Below, one piece after another: positions 1 through 6,395 of a DNA stretch of 10,276 nucleotides. The position numbers and the translations under genes are program-made. This stretch comes from Bacillota bacterium (GTDB lineage: Bacteria; Bacillota_A; Clostridia; Lachnospirales; WQUN01). Under the pieces are notes generated by a model. That model had not been told where the DNA came from, ran no database searches, and saw only the letters and a list, made by a program, of their open reading frames with translations. The stretch covers positions 1-10,276 of the forward strand of contig WQTQ01000145.1 in assembly GCA_009786175.1 (NCBI GenBank). The letters are read 5' to 3'. How positions within the stretch are numbered: the stretch's first letter is position 1; each line of letters opens with the position of its first letter.

Positions 1-264
1 TTGCAAAGAGGGGTGCCTCTTGACCTGCACGCAGTATACACGACATTGCGTGACATAACCTTACGAAAATGTCCGAAATTCCATTACAATTGTGTTACAT
101 GAAAAATAGAGGCTTGCATAGTCCCCGGTTGATTTGAGCAATGTGCTTGATAATATATGGAGTGCCGAGTATAATAAAATCATAGAGGGGGAGCACATTG
201 TTAAAGCGTTTAGTAGCCGTGCTATTCGCAATTCCGCTAACGAGCATAAATGAATTTATTGTAA
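1..264 (+). other. Decayed region with two short unidentified reading-frame fragments
   Basis: No intact gene is visible. From base 1 to a TGA at 100-102 the first frame is open (33 codons, entering from outside the window, ending ...KFHYNCVT). It could be the tail of a gene cut by the window edge. A second stretch, 122-247, is open with ordinary-looking codons (it contains VLDNIWSAEYNKIIEGEHIV and ends RNSANEHK) but has no start codon and follows a stop. I recognise neither. Together with the remnant that follows they look like pieces of former genes, but at this length chance openness cannot be excluded. Confidence 0.3.
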
Positions 265-552
265 CCACTATTTAATGCTGAAACAGAGGAAGAACTGGAA
301 AAGCTATCACAGAGCGGAGGTGCCGTTATGAGCGAAGCTATTCAAGCATATCACAGTGTTACTGCTACAGATGAGTTTAAAAATTTGGAGTGGATGCGGC
401 GTAAGACTGCCCACGACGAAGCACAGGCTCTTTACAACGCGGAGTTACGTGGGGAACAGCGTTCAGATGCAAAGTGGCAAGCCGTAGCTGCCGAAAATGA
501 AAAATTACGCGCATTGCTTGCTAAATATCAAGGCGAGGACAGTCAAACTTAA
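265..552 (+). pseudogene. C-terminal remnant of a probable Rpn-family PD-(D/E)XK nuclease/transposase
   Basis: The frame opens after a TAA at 262-264 and reads PLFNAETEEELEKLSQSGG, then continues through an ATG at 328 to the stop at 552. The motif FNAETEEELE, followed by a helical, charged tail with a coiled-coil end (residues like KWQAVAAENEKLRALLAKYQ), is what I know from the C-terminal end of Rpn recombination-promoting nuclease/putative transposase proteins (PDDEXK_2 type), which are usually near 300 residues. The nuclease domain with its catalytic D...(D/E)xK residues is absent here. A 74-residue protein could start at ATG 328 (GGAGGTG just upstream), but the family-like sequence runs upstream of that codon, so I read this as a 5'-truncated gene. 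The family call is from memory of the motif, not a search. Confidence 0.6.
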
Positions 553-564
553 TGTAAAATTGCA

Positions 565-600
565 AAAACGGATATCCAAGTATAGGGTATCCGTTTTAAT
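565..600 (+). terminator. Rho-independent terminator after the nuclease remnant
   Basis: Bases 565-577 pair with 585-597 (13 pairs including one T-G) around a 7-base loop, with the base of the stem A-rich on the left and T-rich on the right (CCGTTTTAAT). It starts 12 bases after the stop of the remnant, as expected for the gene's own terminator. The A/T flanks would allow function on the minus strand as well. Confidence 0.75.
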
Positions 601-684
601 GTTTCTATGAATTTTAAGAAACCCCGTGTGTGAGGTTCTCACTTGTACATAATGGATCATTCTCATTGCTTATCTACTGCCCGG

Positions 685-771
685 TTAATCTTTGGCTTGT
701 GGTTGGAGTTTTGCAAGCTCTGAGCGTAGACGTTCAATTTCATCATCTTTCTTTGTGTATTGGGCTACACA
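685..771 (-). pseudogene. Coiled-coil C-terminal gene remnant on the minus strand
   Basis: Reading the minus strand, the frame opens after a TAA (772-774) and gives CVAQYTKKDDEIERLRSEL followed by AKLQPQAKD and a stop at 685-687. There is no start codon in frame. The heptad-like pattern of K/E and L is that of a coiled-coil tail and resembles the tail of the plus-strand remnant that ends at 552 (ENEKLRALLAKYQ), so both may be ends of the same protein family. It lies directly downstream of a good minus-strand promoter, as if the body of a gene had been deleted between promoter and tail. Function cannot be stated. Confidence 0.45.
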
Positions 772-814
772 TTATTATGTGTAATAGTTTACACAATATG
801 CGATAAAGTGTCAA
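766..814 (-). promoter_or_regulatory. Minus-strand promoter with alternating TGTGTA half-sites
   Basis: On the minus strand TTGACA (809-814) is followed after 17 bases by TAAACT (786-791), a near-consensus sigma-A promoter. Written on the plus strand, three half-sites follow in alternating orientation: TACACA (766-771), TGTGTAA (778-784) and TTACACA (789-795). Adjacent pairs form perfect inverted repeats with 4-base gaps (TTACACA/TGTGTAA arms of 7; TACACAT/ATGTGTA arms of 7). One half-site overlaps the -10 element, which fits a repressor operator. The only reading frame now behind it is the short coiled-coil remnant. Confidence 0.6.
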
Positions 815-870
815 AAGGTAGTACACGCGCCACTGTGGCACTTACTATGGGAATTTACTTGCGAATAATT

Positions 871-914
871 TGTAAAGCATTTTCTTGACTATTGCTTTAC
901 ATATGTGGCATACT
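871..914 (+). promoter_or_regulatory. Promoter and inverted-repeat operator of the toxin-antitoxin operon
   Basis: TTGACT (885-890) and CATACT (909-914) with an 18-base spacer form a plausible sigma-A promoter 34 bases before the antitoxin start. A perfect inverted repeat, TGTAAAGCA (871-879) and TGCTTTACA (893-901) with a 13-base gap, brackets the -35 element and enters the spacer. RelB-type ribbon-helix-helix antitoxins are known to repress their own operons by binding such repeats; that this one does so is inferred. Confidence 0.65.
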
Positions 915-947
915 AATGATGAGAAAGAAAACGAAGGAGTGTTTTTT

Positions 948-1220
948 ATGGCACAAGCTATGGTTAATTTTCGCATGGACGAGGAATTGAAAAACAATAT
1001 GGAAAAGGCTTGCAAGGATATGGGCATGAGCATGACAACCGCATTTACAATTTTTGCGACCAAAGTAAGCAAAGAAAGAAGAATACCGTTTGATGTGATG
1101 GCAGACCCAGACCCATTTTATTCCGAAACCAATATGAATCGGTTACGTCAGGCCATTACAGATGCAAGAGCAGGCAAAAACATGACCGAACATGAACTAA
1201 TCGAGGTAGACGATGATTAA
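948..1220 (+). CDS. RelB/DinJ-family antitoxin
   Basis: This 90-residue protein is a type II antitoxin of the RelB/DinJ family. It would bind and neutralise a cytoplasmic RelE-superfamily mRNA interferase and repress its own operon. The N-terminal part (about residues 3-45) is a ribbon-helix-helix DNA-binding region with strand AMVNFRMD and the family phrase FTIFATKVSKERRIPFDV; the acidic C-terminal part (PFYSETNMNRL, then ITDARAGKN) is the toxin-binding segment. I chose the ATG at 948 because GAAGGAG stands 8 bases upstream and the homologous part begins there; the frame is open back to 885 but that part lies in the promoter. The gene overlaps the toxin remnant by 8 bases (ATGATTAA), the usual translational coupling of these pairs. 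The gene looks intact although its partner is broken. Confidence 0.9.
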   Translation: MAQAMVNFRMDEELKNNMEKACKDMGMSMTTAFTIFATKVSKERRIPFDVMADPDPFYSETNMNRLRQAITDARAGKNMTEHELIEVDDD

Positions 1221-1384
1221 ACTATGGCATGATTCGGCGTGGGATGATTATATCCGTTGGCAGACCCAAGACAAAAAGACGCTGACAAAAATAAATAAGC
1301 TGTTACAGGACATAGAGCGTAACGGTTACAACGGATGACAAACTGGAAATCACTCAATGCGGTACGCACTACCAAGATAAATAG
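1213..1384 (+). pseudogene. YoeB/Txe-family toxin broken by an internal deletion
   Basis: From ATG 1213 the frame gives 41 residues beginning MIKLWHDSAWDDYIRWQ and ending DIERNGYNG before a TGA at 1336-1338. It matches the first 41 residues of YoeB/Txe mRNA interferases (E. coli YoeB begins MKLIWSEESWDDYLYWQ and has FEG at 39-41). In the next frame, from about 1334, DDKLEITQCGTHYQDK runs to TAG 1382-1384 and matches the family's end (E. coli ...DDSLLIAACRYHY). About 30 codons (YoeB residues 42 to 71) are missing and the parts are out of frame. The lost segment carries E46 and R65, active-site residues of YoeB; the terminal H-Y pair is still encoded. The toxin should be inactive. Whether the 41-residue stub still binds RelB is unknown. 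Confidence 0.85.
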
Positions 1385-1446
1385 TTGAACACCGTACCAA
1401 AGATTGTTCTTAACTTCGCAGCTTGATCATGAATGGAGTTAACAGA

Positions 1447-1493
1447 AAAAAGGCTGTTGCCAAACTATGAAAATAGTCAGCAACAGCCTTTTT
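1447..1493 (+). terminator. Strong rho-independent terminator of the toxin-antitoxin operon
   Basis: Bases 1447-1460 (AAAAAGGCTGTTGC) pair perfectly with 1480-1493 (GCAACAGCCTTTTT). The 19-base interior can fold further, ACTAT (1464-1468) with ATAGT (1473-1477) around a GAAA tetraloop. The right arm ends in T5. It lies 62 bases after the toxin stop. Confidence 0.85.
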
Positions 1494-1670
1494 ACGTTAT
1501 TACAGTATAACCTTACGTTCCATAACAGATAATTCCATTCTGTTCAGGCTTTCCAGCCCGCCTGCTTGCCGTGGGCCTTTTATCATATACATGGAGTAAG
1601 TTCAAGCATATTGCATAATTTAGCCGCGAATAATCCGTTTTGTATGCATAAATTAAGCCTTATTCTACAC
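1494..1670. other. Intergenic gap with no recognisable gene
   Basis: No convincing reading frame or RNA gene is seen. A weak GC hairpin (GCCCGC near 1557 with GTGGGC near 1578, followed by CTTTT) may be a degraded terminator. Two similar 13-14 base stretches, GCATAATTTAGCC (from about 1613) and GCATAAATTAAGCC (from about 1646), form an imperfect direct repeat of unknown meaning. Confidence 0.4.
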
Positions 1671-1707
1671 AAAAAGGGCTTCCTGCACATGCGGGAAACC
1701 CTTTTTT
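1671..1707 (-). terminator. Terminator of the str operon after tuf
   Basis: Bases 1671-1678 (AAAAAGGG) and 1680-1683 (TTCC) pair with 1694-1697 (GGAA) and 1699-1706 (CCCTTTTT), with one C-A mismatch and a short inner stem closing a 4-base loop. On the minus strand the stem is followed by TTTTT (the complement of A1671-1675), 16 bases after the tuf stop. The A and T flanks make it usable in both directions. Confidence 0.85.
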
Positions 1708-1722
1708 ATCTGTGGGTATTAC

Positions 1723-2916
1723 TTAGTTAATGATTTTAACAACAGAGCCTGCGCCAACTGTACGGCCGCCTTCGCGGATAGCGAAACGTGAACCTTCTTC
1801 CATAGCAATTGGGGTAATAAGTTCTACTGTCATTTCGATATGGTCGCCCGGTGTACACATTTCAACGCCTTCCGGCAATTTGATTACGCCGGTAACGTCT
1901 GTTGTACGGAAGTAGAATTGTGGACGATAGTCGTTGAAGAAAGGCTTATGACGGCCGCCTTCGCTTGCTGACAAAACGTATACTTGAGCGGTGAATAGTG
2001 TATGAGCAGAAACGGAACCGGGCTTTGCAAGAACTTGTCCGCGTTCAATTTCTGTACGCTGTACACCACGAAGAAGCAAACCGGCGTTGTCTCCGGCTTC
2101 TGCGCTGTCAAGCAGTTTGTGGAACATTTCGATACCTGTAACAACAACTTTACGCTTTTGTTCTGTCAAGCCGATGATTTCAACTTCGTCTTGAACTTTT
2201 AAGGTACCACGCTCTACACGGCCTGTAACAACTGTACCGCGGCCTGTGATAGAGAATACGTCTTCAACAGGCATAAGGAACGGTCTTTCGCTGTCGCGCT
2301 CCGGTGTTGGCATGAAAGATTCAATTTCTTCAAACAATTCAACAATTTTGTCGCCCCATGTGCCGCTTGTGTCTTGCAAAGCTTCAAATGCGGAACCGCG
2401 GATGATTGGTGTATCATCGCCGGGGAATTCATACTTGTCCAACAACTCGCGGATTTCCATGTCTACCAGGTCAAGAAGCTCTTCGTCTTCTACAACGTCG
2501 CATTTGTTCATGAAAACTACGATTTTTGGTACGTTTACCTGACGGGCAAGAAGAATATGCTCGCGGGTTTGGCTCATAACACCGTCTGTAGCAGATACTA
2601 CAAGAATTGCGCCATCCATTTGAGCTGCGCCTGTGATCATGTTTTTAACATAGTCGGCATGGCCCGGGCAGTCTACGTGAGCGTAGTGGCGGCTAGGGGT
2701 TTCGTATTCTACGTGAGTTGTAGAAATTGTAATACCTCTGGCTTTTTCTTCGGGAGCTTTGTCAATTTTGTCGAAGTCTACAGCAGAACCAAGCTTATAA
2801 CGGTCTGACAATGTTTTGGTTATAGCTGCTGTAAGTGTTGTTTTACCATGGTCTACATGACCGATGGTACCGATGTTTACGTGGGGTTTTGTGCGTTCAA
2901 ATTTTGCTTTACCCAT
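1723..2916 (-). CDS. tuf: Elongation factor Tu
   Basis: EF-Tu is the GTPase that brings aminoacyl-tRNA to the ribosomal A site. The 397-residue protein has normal full length. The G domain shows GHVDHGKT (19-26), RGITI (60-64, switch I), DCPGH (82-86, switch II), NKCD (137-140) and SAF (175-177), followed by beta-barrel domains 2 and 3 ending [16 protein letters not shown]. The loop after beta-strand 4 reads [10 protein letters not shown] where many EF-Tu have DGPMPQTREH; I regard this as lineage variation. The ATG at 2914-2916 has GGAGG about 10 bases upstream. It is last in the rpsL-rpsG-fusA-tuf order, 76 bases after fusA, and has its own promoter in that gap, consistent with the excess of EF-Tu over other factors in cells. 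No second copy is in the window. Confidence 0.98.
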   Translation of the reverse strand: MGKAKFERTKPHVNIGTIGHVDHGKTTLTAAITKTLSDRYKLGSAVDFDKIDKAPEEKARGITISTTHVEYETPSRHYAHVDCPGHADYVKNMITGAAQMDGAILVVSATDGVMSQTREHILLARQVNVPKIVVFMNKCDVVEDEELLDLVDMEIRELLDKYEFPGDDTPIIRGSAFEALQDTSGTWGDKIVELFEEIESFMPTPERDSERPFLMPVEDVFSITGRGTVVTGRVERGTLKVQDEVEIIGLTEQKRKVVVTGIEMFHKLLDSAEAGDNAGLLLRGVQRTEIERGQVLAKPGSVSAHTLFTAQVYVLSASEGGRHKPFFNDYRPQFYFRTTDVTGVIKLPEGVEMCTPGDHIEMTVELITPIAMEEGSRFAIREGGRTVGAGSVVKIIN

Positions 2917-2962
2917 GGGATTTTTTCCTCCTCATATTTTACGCTTTTACGTTTGTAGTTAC

Positions 2963-2990
2963 AGTATAACAATAATTGCTATTTTTGCAA
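2963..2990 (-). promoter_or_regulatory. Internal promoter for tuf
   Basis: In the fusA-tuf gap the minus strand shows TTGCAA (2985-2990), a 16-base spacer and TATACT (2963-2968), placing a start of transcription about 40 bases before the tuf ATG. The -10 is near consensus; the -35 is moderate. It would let tuf be expressed above the level set by the upstream operon promoter. Confidence 0.6.
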
Positions 2991-2992
2991 TA

Positions 2993-5080
2993 CTAATCAT
3001 CTCTCCGGCTGCCGGAAGTCAGTTTTTCTTGCACACTTTTTGGTACAGGGTCGTAATGGTCAACTTCCATGGTGTAGGTGCCGCGGCCTTGAGTTTTAGA
3101 ACGCAAGTCTGTGGCGTAGCCAAACATTTCCGCAAGCGGTACAAAGGAGTGTACAACTTGCGCGTTGCCGCGCGCTTCCATTCCTTCAATTTTACCACGG
3201 CGGCTGTTAATGTCGCCAATTACGTCGCCCATATACTCTTCGGGAACGGTCACGTCTACTTTCATGATCGGTTCAAGCAGTGCGGGGTCACTCTTACGCA
3301 TGGCTTCTTTAAACGCCATAGAACCGGCAATTTTAAATGCCATTTCGGAAGAGTCCACATCGTGGTAGCTGCCGTCGTACAGCGTAGCGCGAACGCCAAG
3401 TACTGGGAAACCCGCGATTTGACCGGATTGCATTGCCTCTGCAATACCGTTTTTGATAGCCGGAATATATTCTTTTGGAACAACACCACCCACGATTTTG
3501 TCAACAAACTCAAAGGTGTTTTCTTTATCGTTTGCATCCATTGGCTCGAAAATTACTTTACAATGACCATACTGACCACGGCCGCCGGATTGACGTACAT
3601 ATTTGCCTTCAACGTCAACTGTTTTGCGGAATGTTTCGCGGTATGCAACTTGTGGTTTGCCTACGTTTGCTTCTACTTTAAACTCACGCAGCAAACGGTC
3701 TACGATAATTTCCAGGTGAAGTTCACCCATGCCGGAAATAATTGTCTGGCCGCTGTCTTCGTCGGTATAAGTTCTAAAAGTTGGGTCTTCTTCGGACAAC
3801 TTTGCAAGGGCAAGGCCCAGTTTGTCACGGCCGGCTTTTGTCTTAGGCTCTATGGCTTGGGAAATTACCGGCTCCGGGAAGTTCATGGACTCGAGAATTA
3901 CTTCGTGTTTTTCGTCACAAAGTGTGTCACCGGTTGTGGTATTTTTTAAGCCAACAACGGCGGCAATGTCACCTGCGTAAATTCTGTCAACGTCTTCGCG
4001 GTCGTTAGCGTGCATTAGCAATATGCGTCCCATGCGTTCTTTTCTGTCTTTTACAGAGTTGTACACATAAGAACCGGCTTCTAACGTACCGGAGTACACG
4101 CGAAAGAATGCTAATTTGCCTACGTACGGGTCATTCATAATTTTGAATGCCAACGCCGAGAAAGGCTCGCTGTCGGAAGATTTTCGTTCTACTTCTTCTT
4201 CTGTATCGGGGATTACACCTTTAATTGGGGGAATATCAACCGGTGCAGGCAAGTAGTCTACAACACCGTCCAGTACTTTTTGTACGCCTTTTTTCTTATA
4301 GGCAGAACCACAGAATACCGGAATAATTGTTGTTGCGATACAAGCTTTGCGAAGTGCTTTTTTTAGGGCCGGAACGTCAATTTCTTCGCCGCCAAGGTAC
4401 GCTTCCATCAACTCTTCGTCTGTTTCCGCAATTGCTTCAACCAACACCATACGCGCTTCTTCTGCCTGTGCAAGCATGTGTTCCGGAATGTCGCCTTCGA
4501 TAATTTTTTCGCCGTTTTCGCCTTCGTAAGTGTAAGATTTCATTTCAAACAGGTCTATCTGACCTTTGAATTCACTTTCTGCACCTAGCGGAAGCTGTAC
4601 CGGCACTGCATTGTGGCCCAGGCGGTCTTTAATCATTTCGACTACATTCATAAAGTCTGCGCCCAGGATATCCATTTTGTTCACGTATGCAATACGCGGA
4701 ACGCCGTATTTATCAGCCTGACGCCAAACGGTTTCAGACTGCGGCTCTACGCCGCTTTTGGCGCAAAATACGCCAACCGCGCCGTCAAGTACGCGCAAGC
4801 TGCGCTCTACTTCCACGGTAAAGTCTACGTGACCGGGTGTATCGATAATATTTACACGGTGGCCATCCCACTGGGCTGTTGTTGCCGCAGATGTAATGGT
4901 TATACCGCGCTCTTGCTCTTGTTCCATCCAGTCCATTGTGGCTGTACCGTCGTGAGTGTCACCAATTTTGTAGTTGCGGCCTGTATAAAACAGGATGCGT
5001 TCTGTCAAAGTGGTTTTACCCGCATCAATATGAGCCATTATGCCAATGTTTCTGGTTTTTTCTAGTGGAAAAGCTCTCAC
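2993..5080 (-). CDS. fusA: Elongation factor G
   Basis: EF-G is the GTPase that drives tRNA-mRNA translocation and, with ribosome recycling factor, splits ribosomes. At 695 residues it has the normal length. The G domain carries AHIDAGKT (16-23), RGITI (58-62), DTPGH (80-84) and NKMD (134-137). The C-terminal half has the domain III phrase [10 protein letters not shown], the domain IV stretch [14 protein letters not shown], and the domain V stretch [12 protein letters not shown]. The start is a GTG at 5078-5080: an in-frame TAA stands directly before it and GGAGG lies 10 bases upstream, so no other start is possible nearby. It follows rpsG by 25 bases, so the two are cotranscribed. A long open frame on the opposite strand inside this gene (2864-3949) is a shadow. 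Confidence 0.98.
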   Translation of the reverse strand: MRAFPLEKTRNIGIMAHIDAGKTTLTERILFYTGRNYKIGDTHDGTATMDWMEQEQERGITITSAATTAQWDGHRVNIIDTPGHVDFTVEVERSLRVLDGAVGVFCAKSGVEPQSETVWRQADKYGVPRIAYVNKMDILGADFMNVVEMIKDRLGHNAVPVQLPLGAESEFKGQIDLFEMKSYTYEGENGEKIIEGDIPEHMLAQAEEARMVLVEAIAETDEELMEAYLGGEEIDVPALKKALRKACIATTIIPVFCGSAYKKKGVQKVLDGVVDYLPAPVDIPPIKGVIPDTEEEVERKSSDSEPFSALAFKIMNDPYVGKLAFFRVYSGTLEAGSYVYNSVKDRKERMGRILLMHANDREDVDRIYAGDIAAVVGLKNTTTGDTLCDEKHEVILESMNFPEPVISQAIEPKTKAGRDKLGLALAKLSEEDPTFRTYTDEDSGQTIISGMGELHLEIIVDRLLREFKVEANVGKPQVAYRETFRKTVDVEGKYVRQSGGRGQYGHCKVIFEPMDANDKENTFEFVDKIVGGVVPKEYIPAIKNGIAEAMQSGQIAGFPVLGVRATLYDGSYHDVDSSEMAFKIAGSMAFKEAMRKSDPALLEPIMKVDVTVPEEYMGDVIGDINSRRGKIEGMEARGNAQVVHSFVPLAEMFGYATDLRSKTQGRGTYTMEVDHYDPVPKSVQEKLTSGSRRDD

Positions 5081-5105
5081 TTAAATCTTGCCTCCAAAAC
5101 TCTAA

Positions 5106-5576
5106 CTACCATTTATAATGGGCGAACGCTTTGTTTGCGTCGGCCATTCTATGCATTTCTTCTTTCCTGCGAACAGCACCGCCGGTATTGTTTGACGCGT
5201 CCAGCAATTCGTTGGCCAAACGGTCTATCATATTCTTTTCGCTGCGGTTCCTGGCGAATGTTACCATCCAGCGCAACGCCAATGTTTGACGACGGTCCGG
5301 GCGGATATCAATTGGCACTTGATATGTTGCACCGCCAACACGGCGTGCTTTTACTTCAAGTGCAGGCATGATGTTGTTCAGTGCTTCTTCAAAAACATCC
5401 ATGGCAGGCACGCCTTTTTTTGCTGCGGCCTTTTCGAAAGCACCATAAACGATTTTTTGTGCTACGCCTTTTTTGCCGTCCAGCATAACGCCGTTAATCA
5501 GCTTGGTAACAATTTTGCTCCCGTAAAGCGGATCCGGCAAAACAGATCTTTTTCCTACATGTCCTTTTCTTGGCAC
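5106..5576 (-). CDS. rpsG: 30S ribosomal protein S7
   Basis: S7 is a primary 16S rRNA-binding protein that starts assembly of the 30S head and lies at the E site. The 156-residue sequence is full length: [10 protein letters not shown] at the start, [14 protein letters not shown], the region [32 protein letters not shown], and the end [14 protein letters not shown]. The start is a GTG (5574-5576) with GGAGGG 7 bases upstream on the minus strand; there is no ATG alternative that keeps the conserved PRKG. It lies 116 bases after rpsL, a rather long gap. In E. coli S7 represses translation from the rpsL-rpsG gap; the gap here has short pairing potential (CGTGT with ACACG) but I cannot show such control. 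Confidence 0.98.
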   Translation of the reverse strand: MPRKGHVGKRSVLPDPLYGSKIVTKLINGVMLDGKKGVAQKIVYGAFEKAAAKKGVPAMDVFEEALNNIMPALEVKARRVGGATYQVPIDIRPDRRQTLALRWMVTFARNRSEKNMIDRLANELLDASNNTGGAVRRKEEMHRMADANKAFAHYKW

Positions 5577-5692
5577 GAGACTTCCCTCCTTAACTATTTA
5601 GATTAGATCATCGGTACTCGTGTTTGTCATAGAACTTTACACGTTTCGCGCCTATACATTTAATATATAAAGCGCATTTGTGCGACTAATTA

Positions 5693-6109
5693 CTATGCTT
5701 TTTTGGGCCTTTTTGCCCCGTACTTGGAACGAGCCTGTCTGCGATTTGCTACACCGGCTGTGTCCAGCGTACCGCGTACAATGTGGTAACGCACACCCGG
5801 TACGTCACGCACCCTGCCGCCGCGCATAAGCACAACGCTATGCTCTTGTAAATTGTGACCTTCGCCCGGGATGTAGCATGTAGCTTCCATTTGGTTGGAA
5901 AGACGTACACGGGCTATTTTCCTAAGGGCTGAGTTAGGTTTTTTGGGTGTGTCTGTAAATACACGGGTACATACACCACGTTTTTGCGGAGAACTTCTTT
6001 CAGTTCTTCTGTCTTTAATGGTGTTAAGACCTCTTTGCAGGGCCGGGGACTTAGACTTTGTGGTTTTAGATTTACGCCCCTGCTTTACCAGTTGATTGAA
6101 CGTAAGCAT
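5693..6109 (-). CDS. rpsL: 30S ribosomal protein S12, with Arg at the streptomycin-determining K88 site
   Basis: S12 sits at the decoding centre and controls accuracy. The 138-residue protein has the extra N-terminal stretch of Firmicutes S12 (residues 22-39) before [12 protein letters not shown], making it about 14 residues longer than E. coli S12. The first decoding loop, [11 protein letters not shown] (54-64), is unchanged, with K56 equivalent to M. tuberculosis K43. The second loop reads [14 protein letters not shown] (96-109): R101 (codon CGT, plus-strand 5807-5809) stands where most S12 have lysine (K88 in M. tuberculosis). The next aspartate, D102, the site of RimO methylthiolation in E. 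coli, is present. The ATG at 6107-6109 has AGGAGG 6 bases upstream. It is first in the str operon; rpoC, often upstream in other bacteria, is absent here. Confidence 0.98.
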   Translation of the reverse strand: MLTFNQLVKQGRKSKTTKSKSPALQRGLNTIKDRRTERSSPQKRGVCTRVFTDTPKKPNSALRKIARVRLSNQMEATCYIPGEGHNLQEHSVVLMRGGRVRDVPGVRYHIVRGTLDTAGVANRRQARSKYGAKRPKKA

Positions 6110-6148
6110 TTTTCACCTCCTCGGGTATAAATTTAACATAAAATAAGC

Positions 6149-6160
6149 GGGCAATTGCCC
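6149..6160 (-). repeat. Perfect 12-bp palindrome in the rpsL leader
   Basis: GGGCAATTGCCC is a perfect palindrome lying in the predicted untranslated leader of rpsL, about 15 bases after the expected transcription start and 40 bases before the ATG. As RNA it can form a 4-bp stem with an AAUU loop; as DNA it could be a protein site. No role is known to me. Confidence 0.45.
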
Positions 6161-6181
6161 ACCAATGTTTCAAACAGGTAA

Positions 6182-6210
6182 ATTATACTTCCGGAATAAT
6201 GAAAAGTCAA
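6182..6210 (-). promoter_or_regulatory. Main promoter of the str operon
   Basis: On the minus strand TTGACT (6205-6210), a 17-base spacer and a perfect TATAAT (6182-6187) lie upstream of rpsL, giving a leader of about 66 bases. It is the strongest promoter match in the window, as expected for a ribosomal protein operon. Confidence 0.88.
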
Positions 6211-6221
6211 GAAATTAATTC

Positions 6222-6265
6222 ACCCCCTGATATCACATTGGGGGATGAATGTGATATCAGGGGGT
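6222..6265. repeat. Perfect 18-bp inverted repeat between two divergent promoters
   Basis: ACCCCCTGATATCACATT (6222-6239) is followed by an 8-base loop, GGGGGATG (6240-6247), and its exact reverse complement (6248-6265). There is no T-run on either side, so it is not a normal terminator. It begins 12 bases from the -35 of the rpsL promoter on one side and ends 20 bases from the -35 of the oxidoreductase promoter on the other, so neither promoter transcribes it. The loop G5 could pair with the left C5 as an alternative to the outer G5. It may be an operator, a dispersed palindromic repeat, or a trace of a small mobile element. Confidence 0.8.
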
Positions 6266-6284
6266 AGCAAATATTACTTTTTTG

Positions 6285-6312
6285 TTGCATTTTTCACATT
6301 TTGCGATATAAT
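6285..6312 (+). promoter_or_regulatory. Promoter of the oxidoreductase gene
   Basis: TTGCAT (6285-6290), a 16-base spacer and TATAAT (6307-6312) form a good sigma-A promoter, predicting a start near 6319 and a leader of about 77 bases before ATG 6396. Confidence 0.75.
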
Positions 6313-6323
6313 CAACTTGGAAT

Positions 6324-6368
6324 CCCTTGCAAAGCTGGACAAAAAATTTTACCGGCTGTACATAAGGG
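6324..6368 (+). other. Foldable leader of the oxidoreductase mRNA
   Basis: Two nested pairings are possible in the leader: CCCTT (6324-6328) with AAGGG (6364-6368), and inside it AGCTGG (6333-6338) with CCGGCT (6352-6357, one G-T pair). The structure ends 14 bases before the AGGAGG. It matches no riboswitch class I recognise and may be an incidental fold. Confidence 0.3.
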
Positions 6369-6395
6369 TCAACAAATTTACTAGGAGGAAGCAAA

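Noticed and set aside
600..660. Small hairpins (GTTTCT/AGAAAC and GTGAG/CTCAC)
   Set aside because: Stems of five to six pairs without a T-run are expected by chance in A+T-rich spacer DNA.
885..947. An extended antitoxin start at 885
   Set aside because: The extra 21 codons lie in the promoter and operator, and the ribosome binding site and homologous sequence begin at 948.
845..1072. A minus-strand 75-codon frame over the relB promoter and gene start
   Set aside because: It is a shadow of the antitoxin gene, with no ribosome binding site or recognisable motif.
1500..1511. The 12-mer TTACAGTATAAC occurs here and again at 2959-2970, where it carries the tuf -10 on the minus strand
   Set aside because: At 1500 no -35 lies at the right distance on the minus strand and nothing downstream needs a promoter; one shared 12-mer is too little to claim a duplicated promoter.
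2569..2616. EF-Tu loop [10 protein letters not shown] instead of DGPMPQTREH as an elfamycin-resistance signature
   Set aside because: The known kirromycin-type positions that can be placed by eye (Q of QTREH, A of TVGAG) are unchanged, and similar DGVM variants are, as I recall, common in Clostridia.
2864..3949. A 361-codon plus-strand open frame opposite the end of fusA and the start of tuf
   Set aside because: It is antisense to two certain genes, its protein is overloaded with Phe, Cys, Tyr and His as expected from reading conserved codons backward, and it has no plausible start context or family motif.
5577..5692. S7 autoregulatory structure in the rpsL-rpsG gap
   Set aside because: Only short stems (CGTGT/ACACG, CGCA/TGCG) are visible; no resemblance to the E. 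coli S7 site can be shown by eye.
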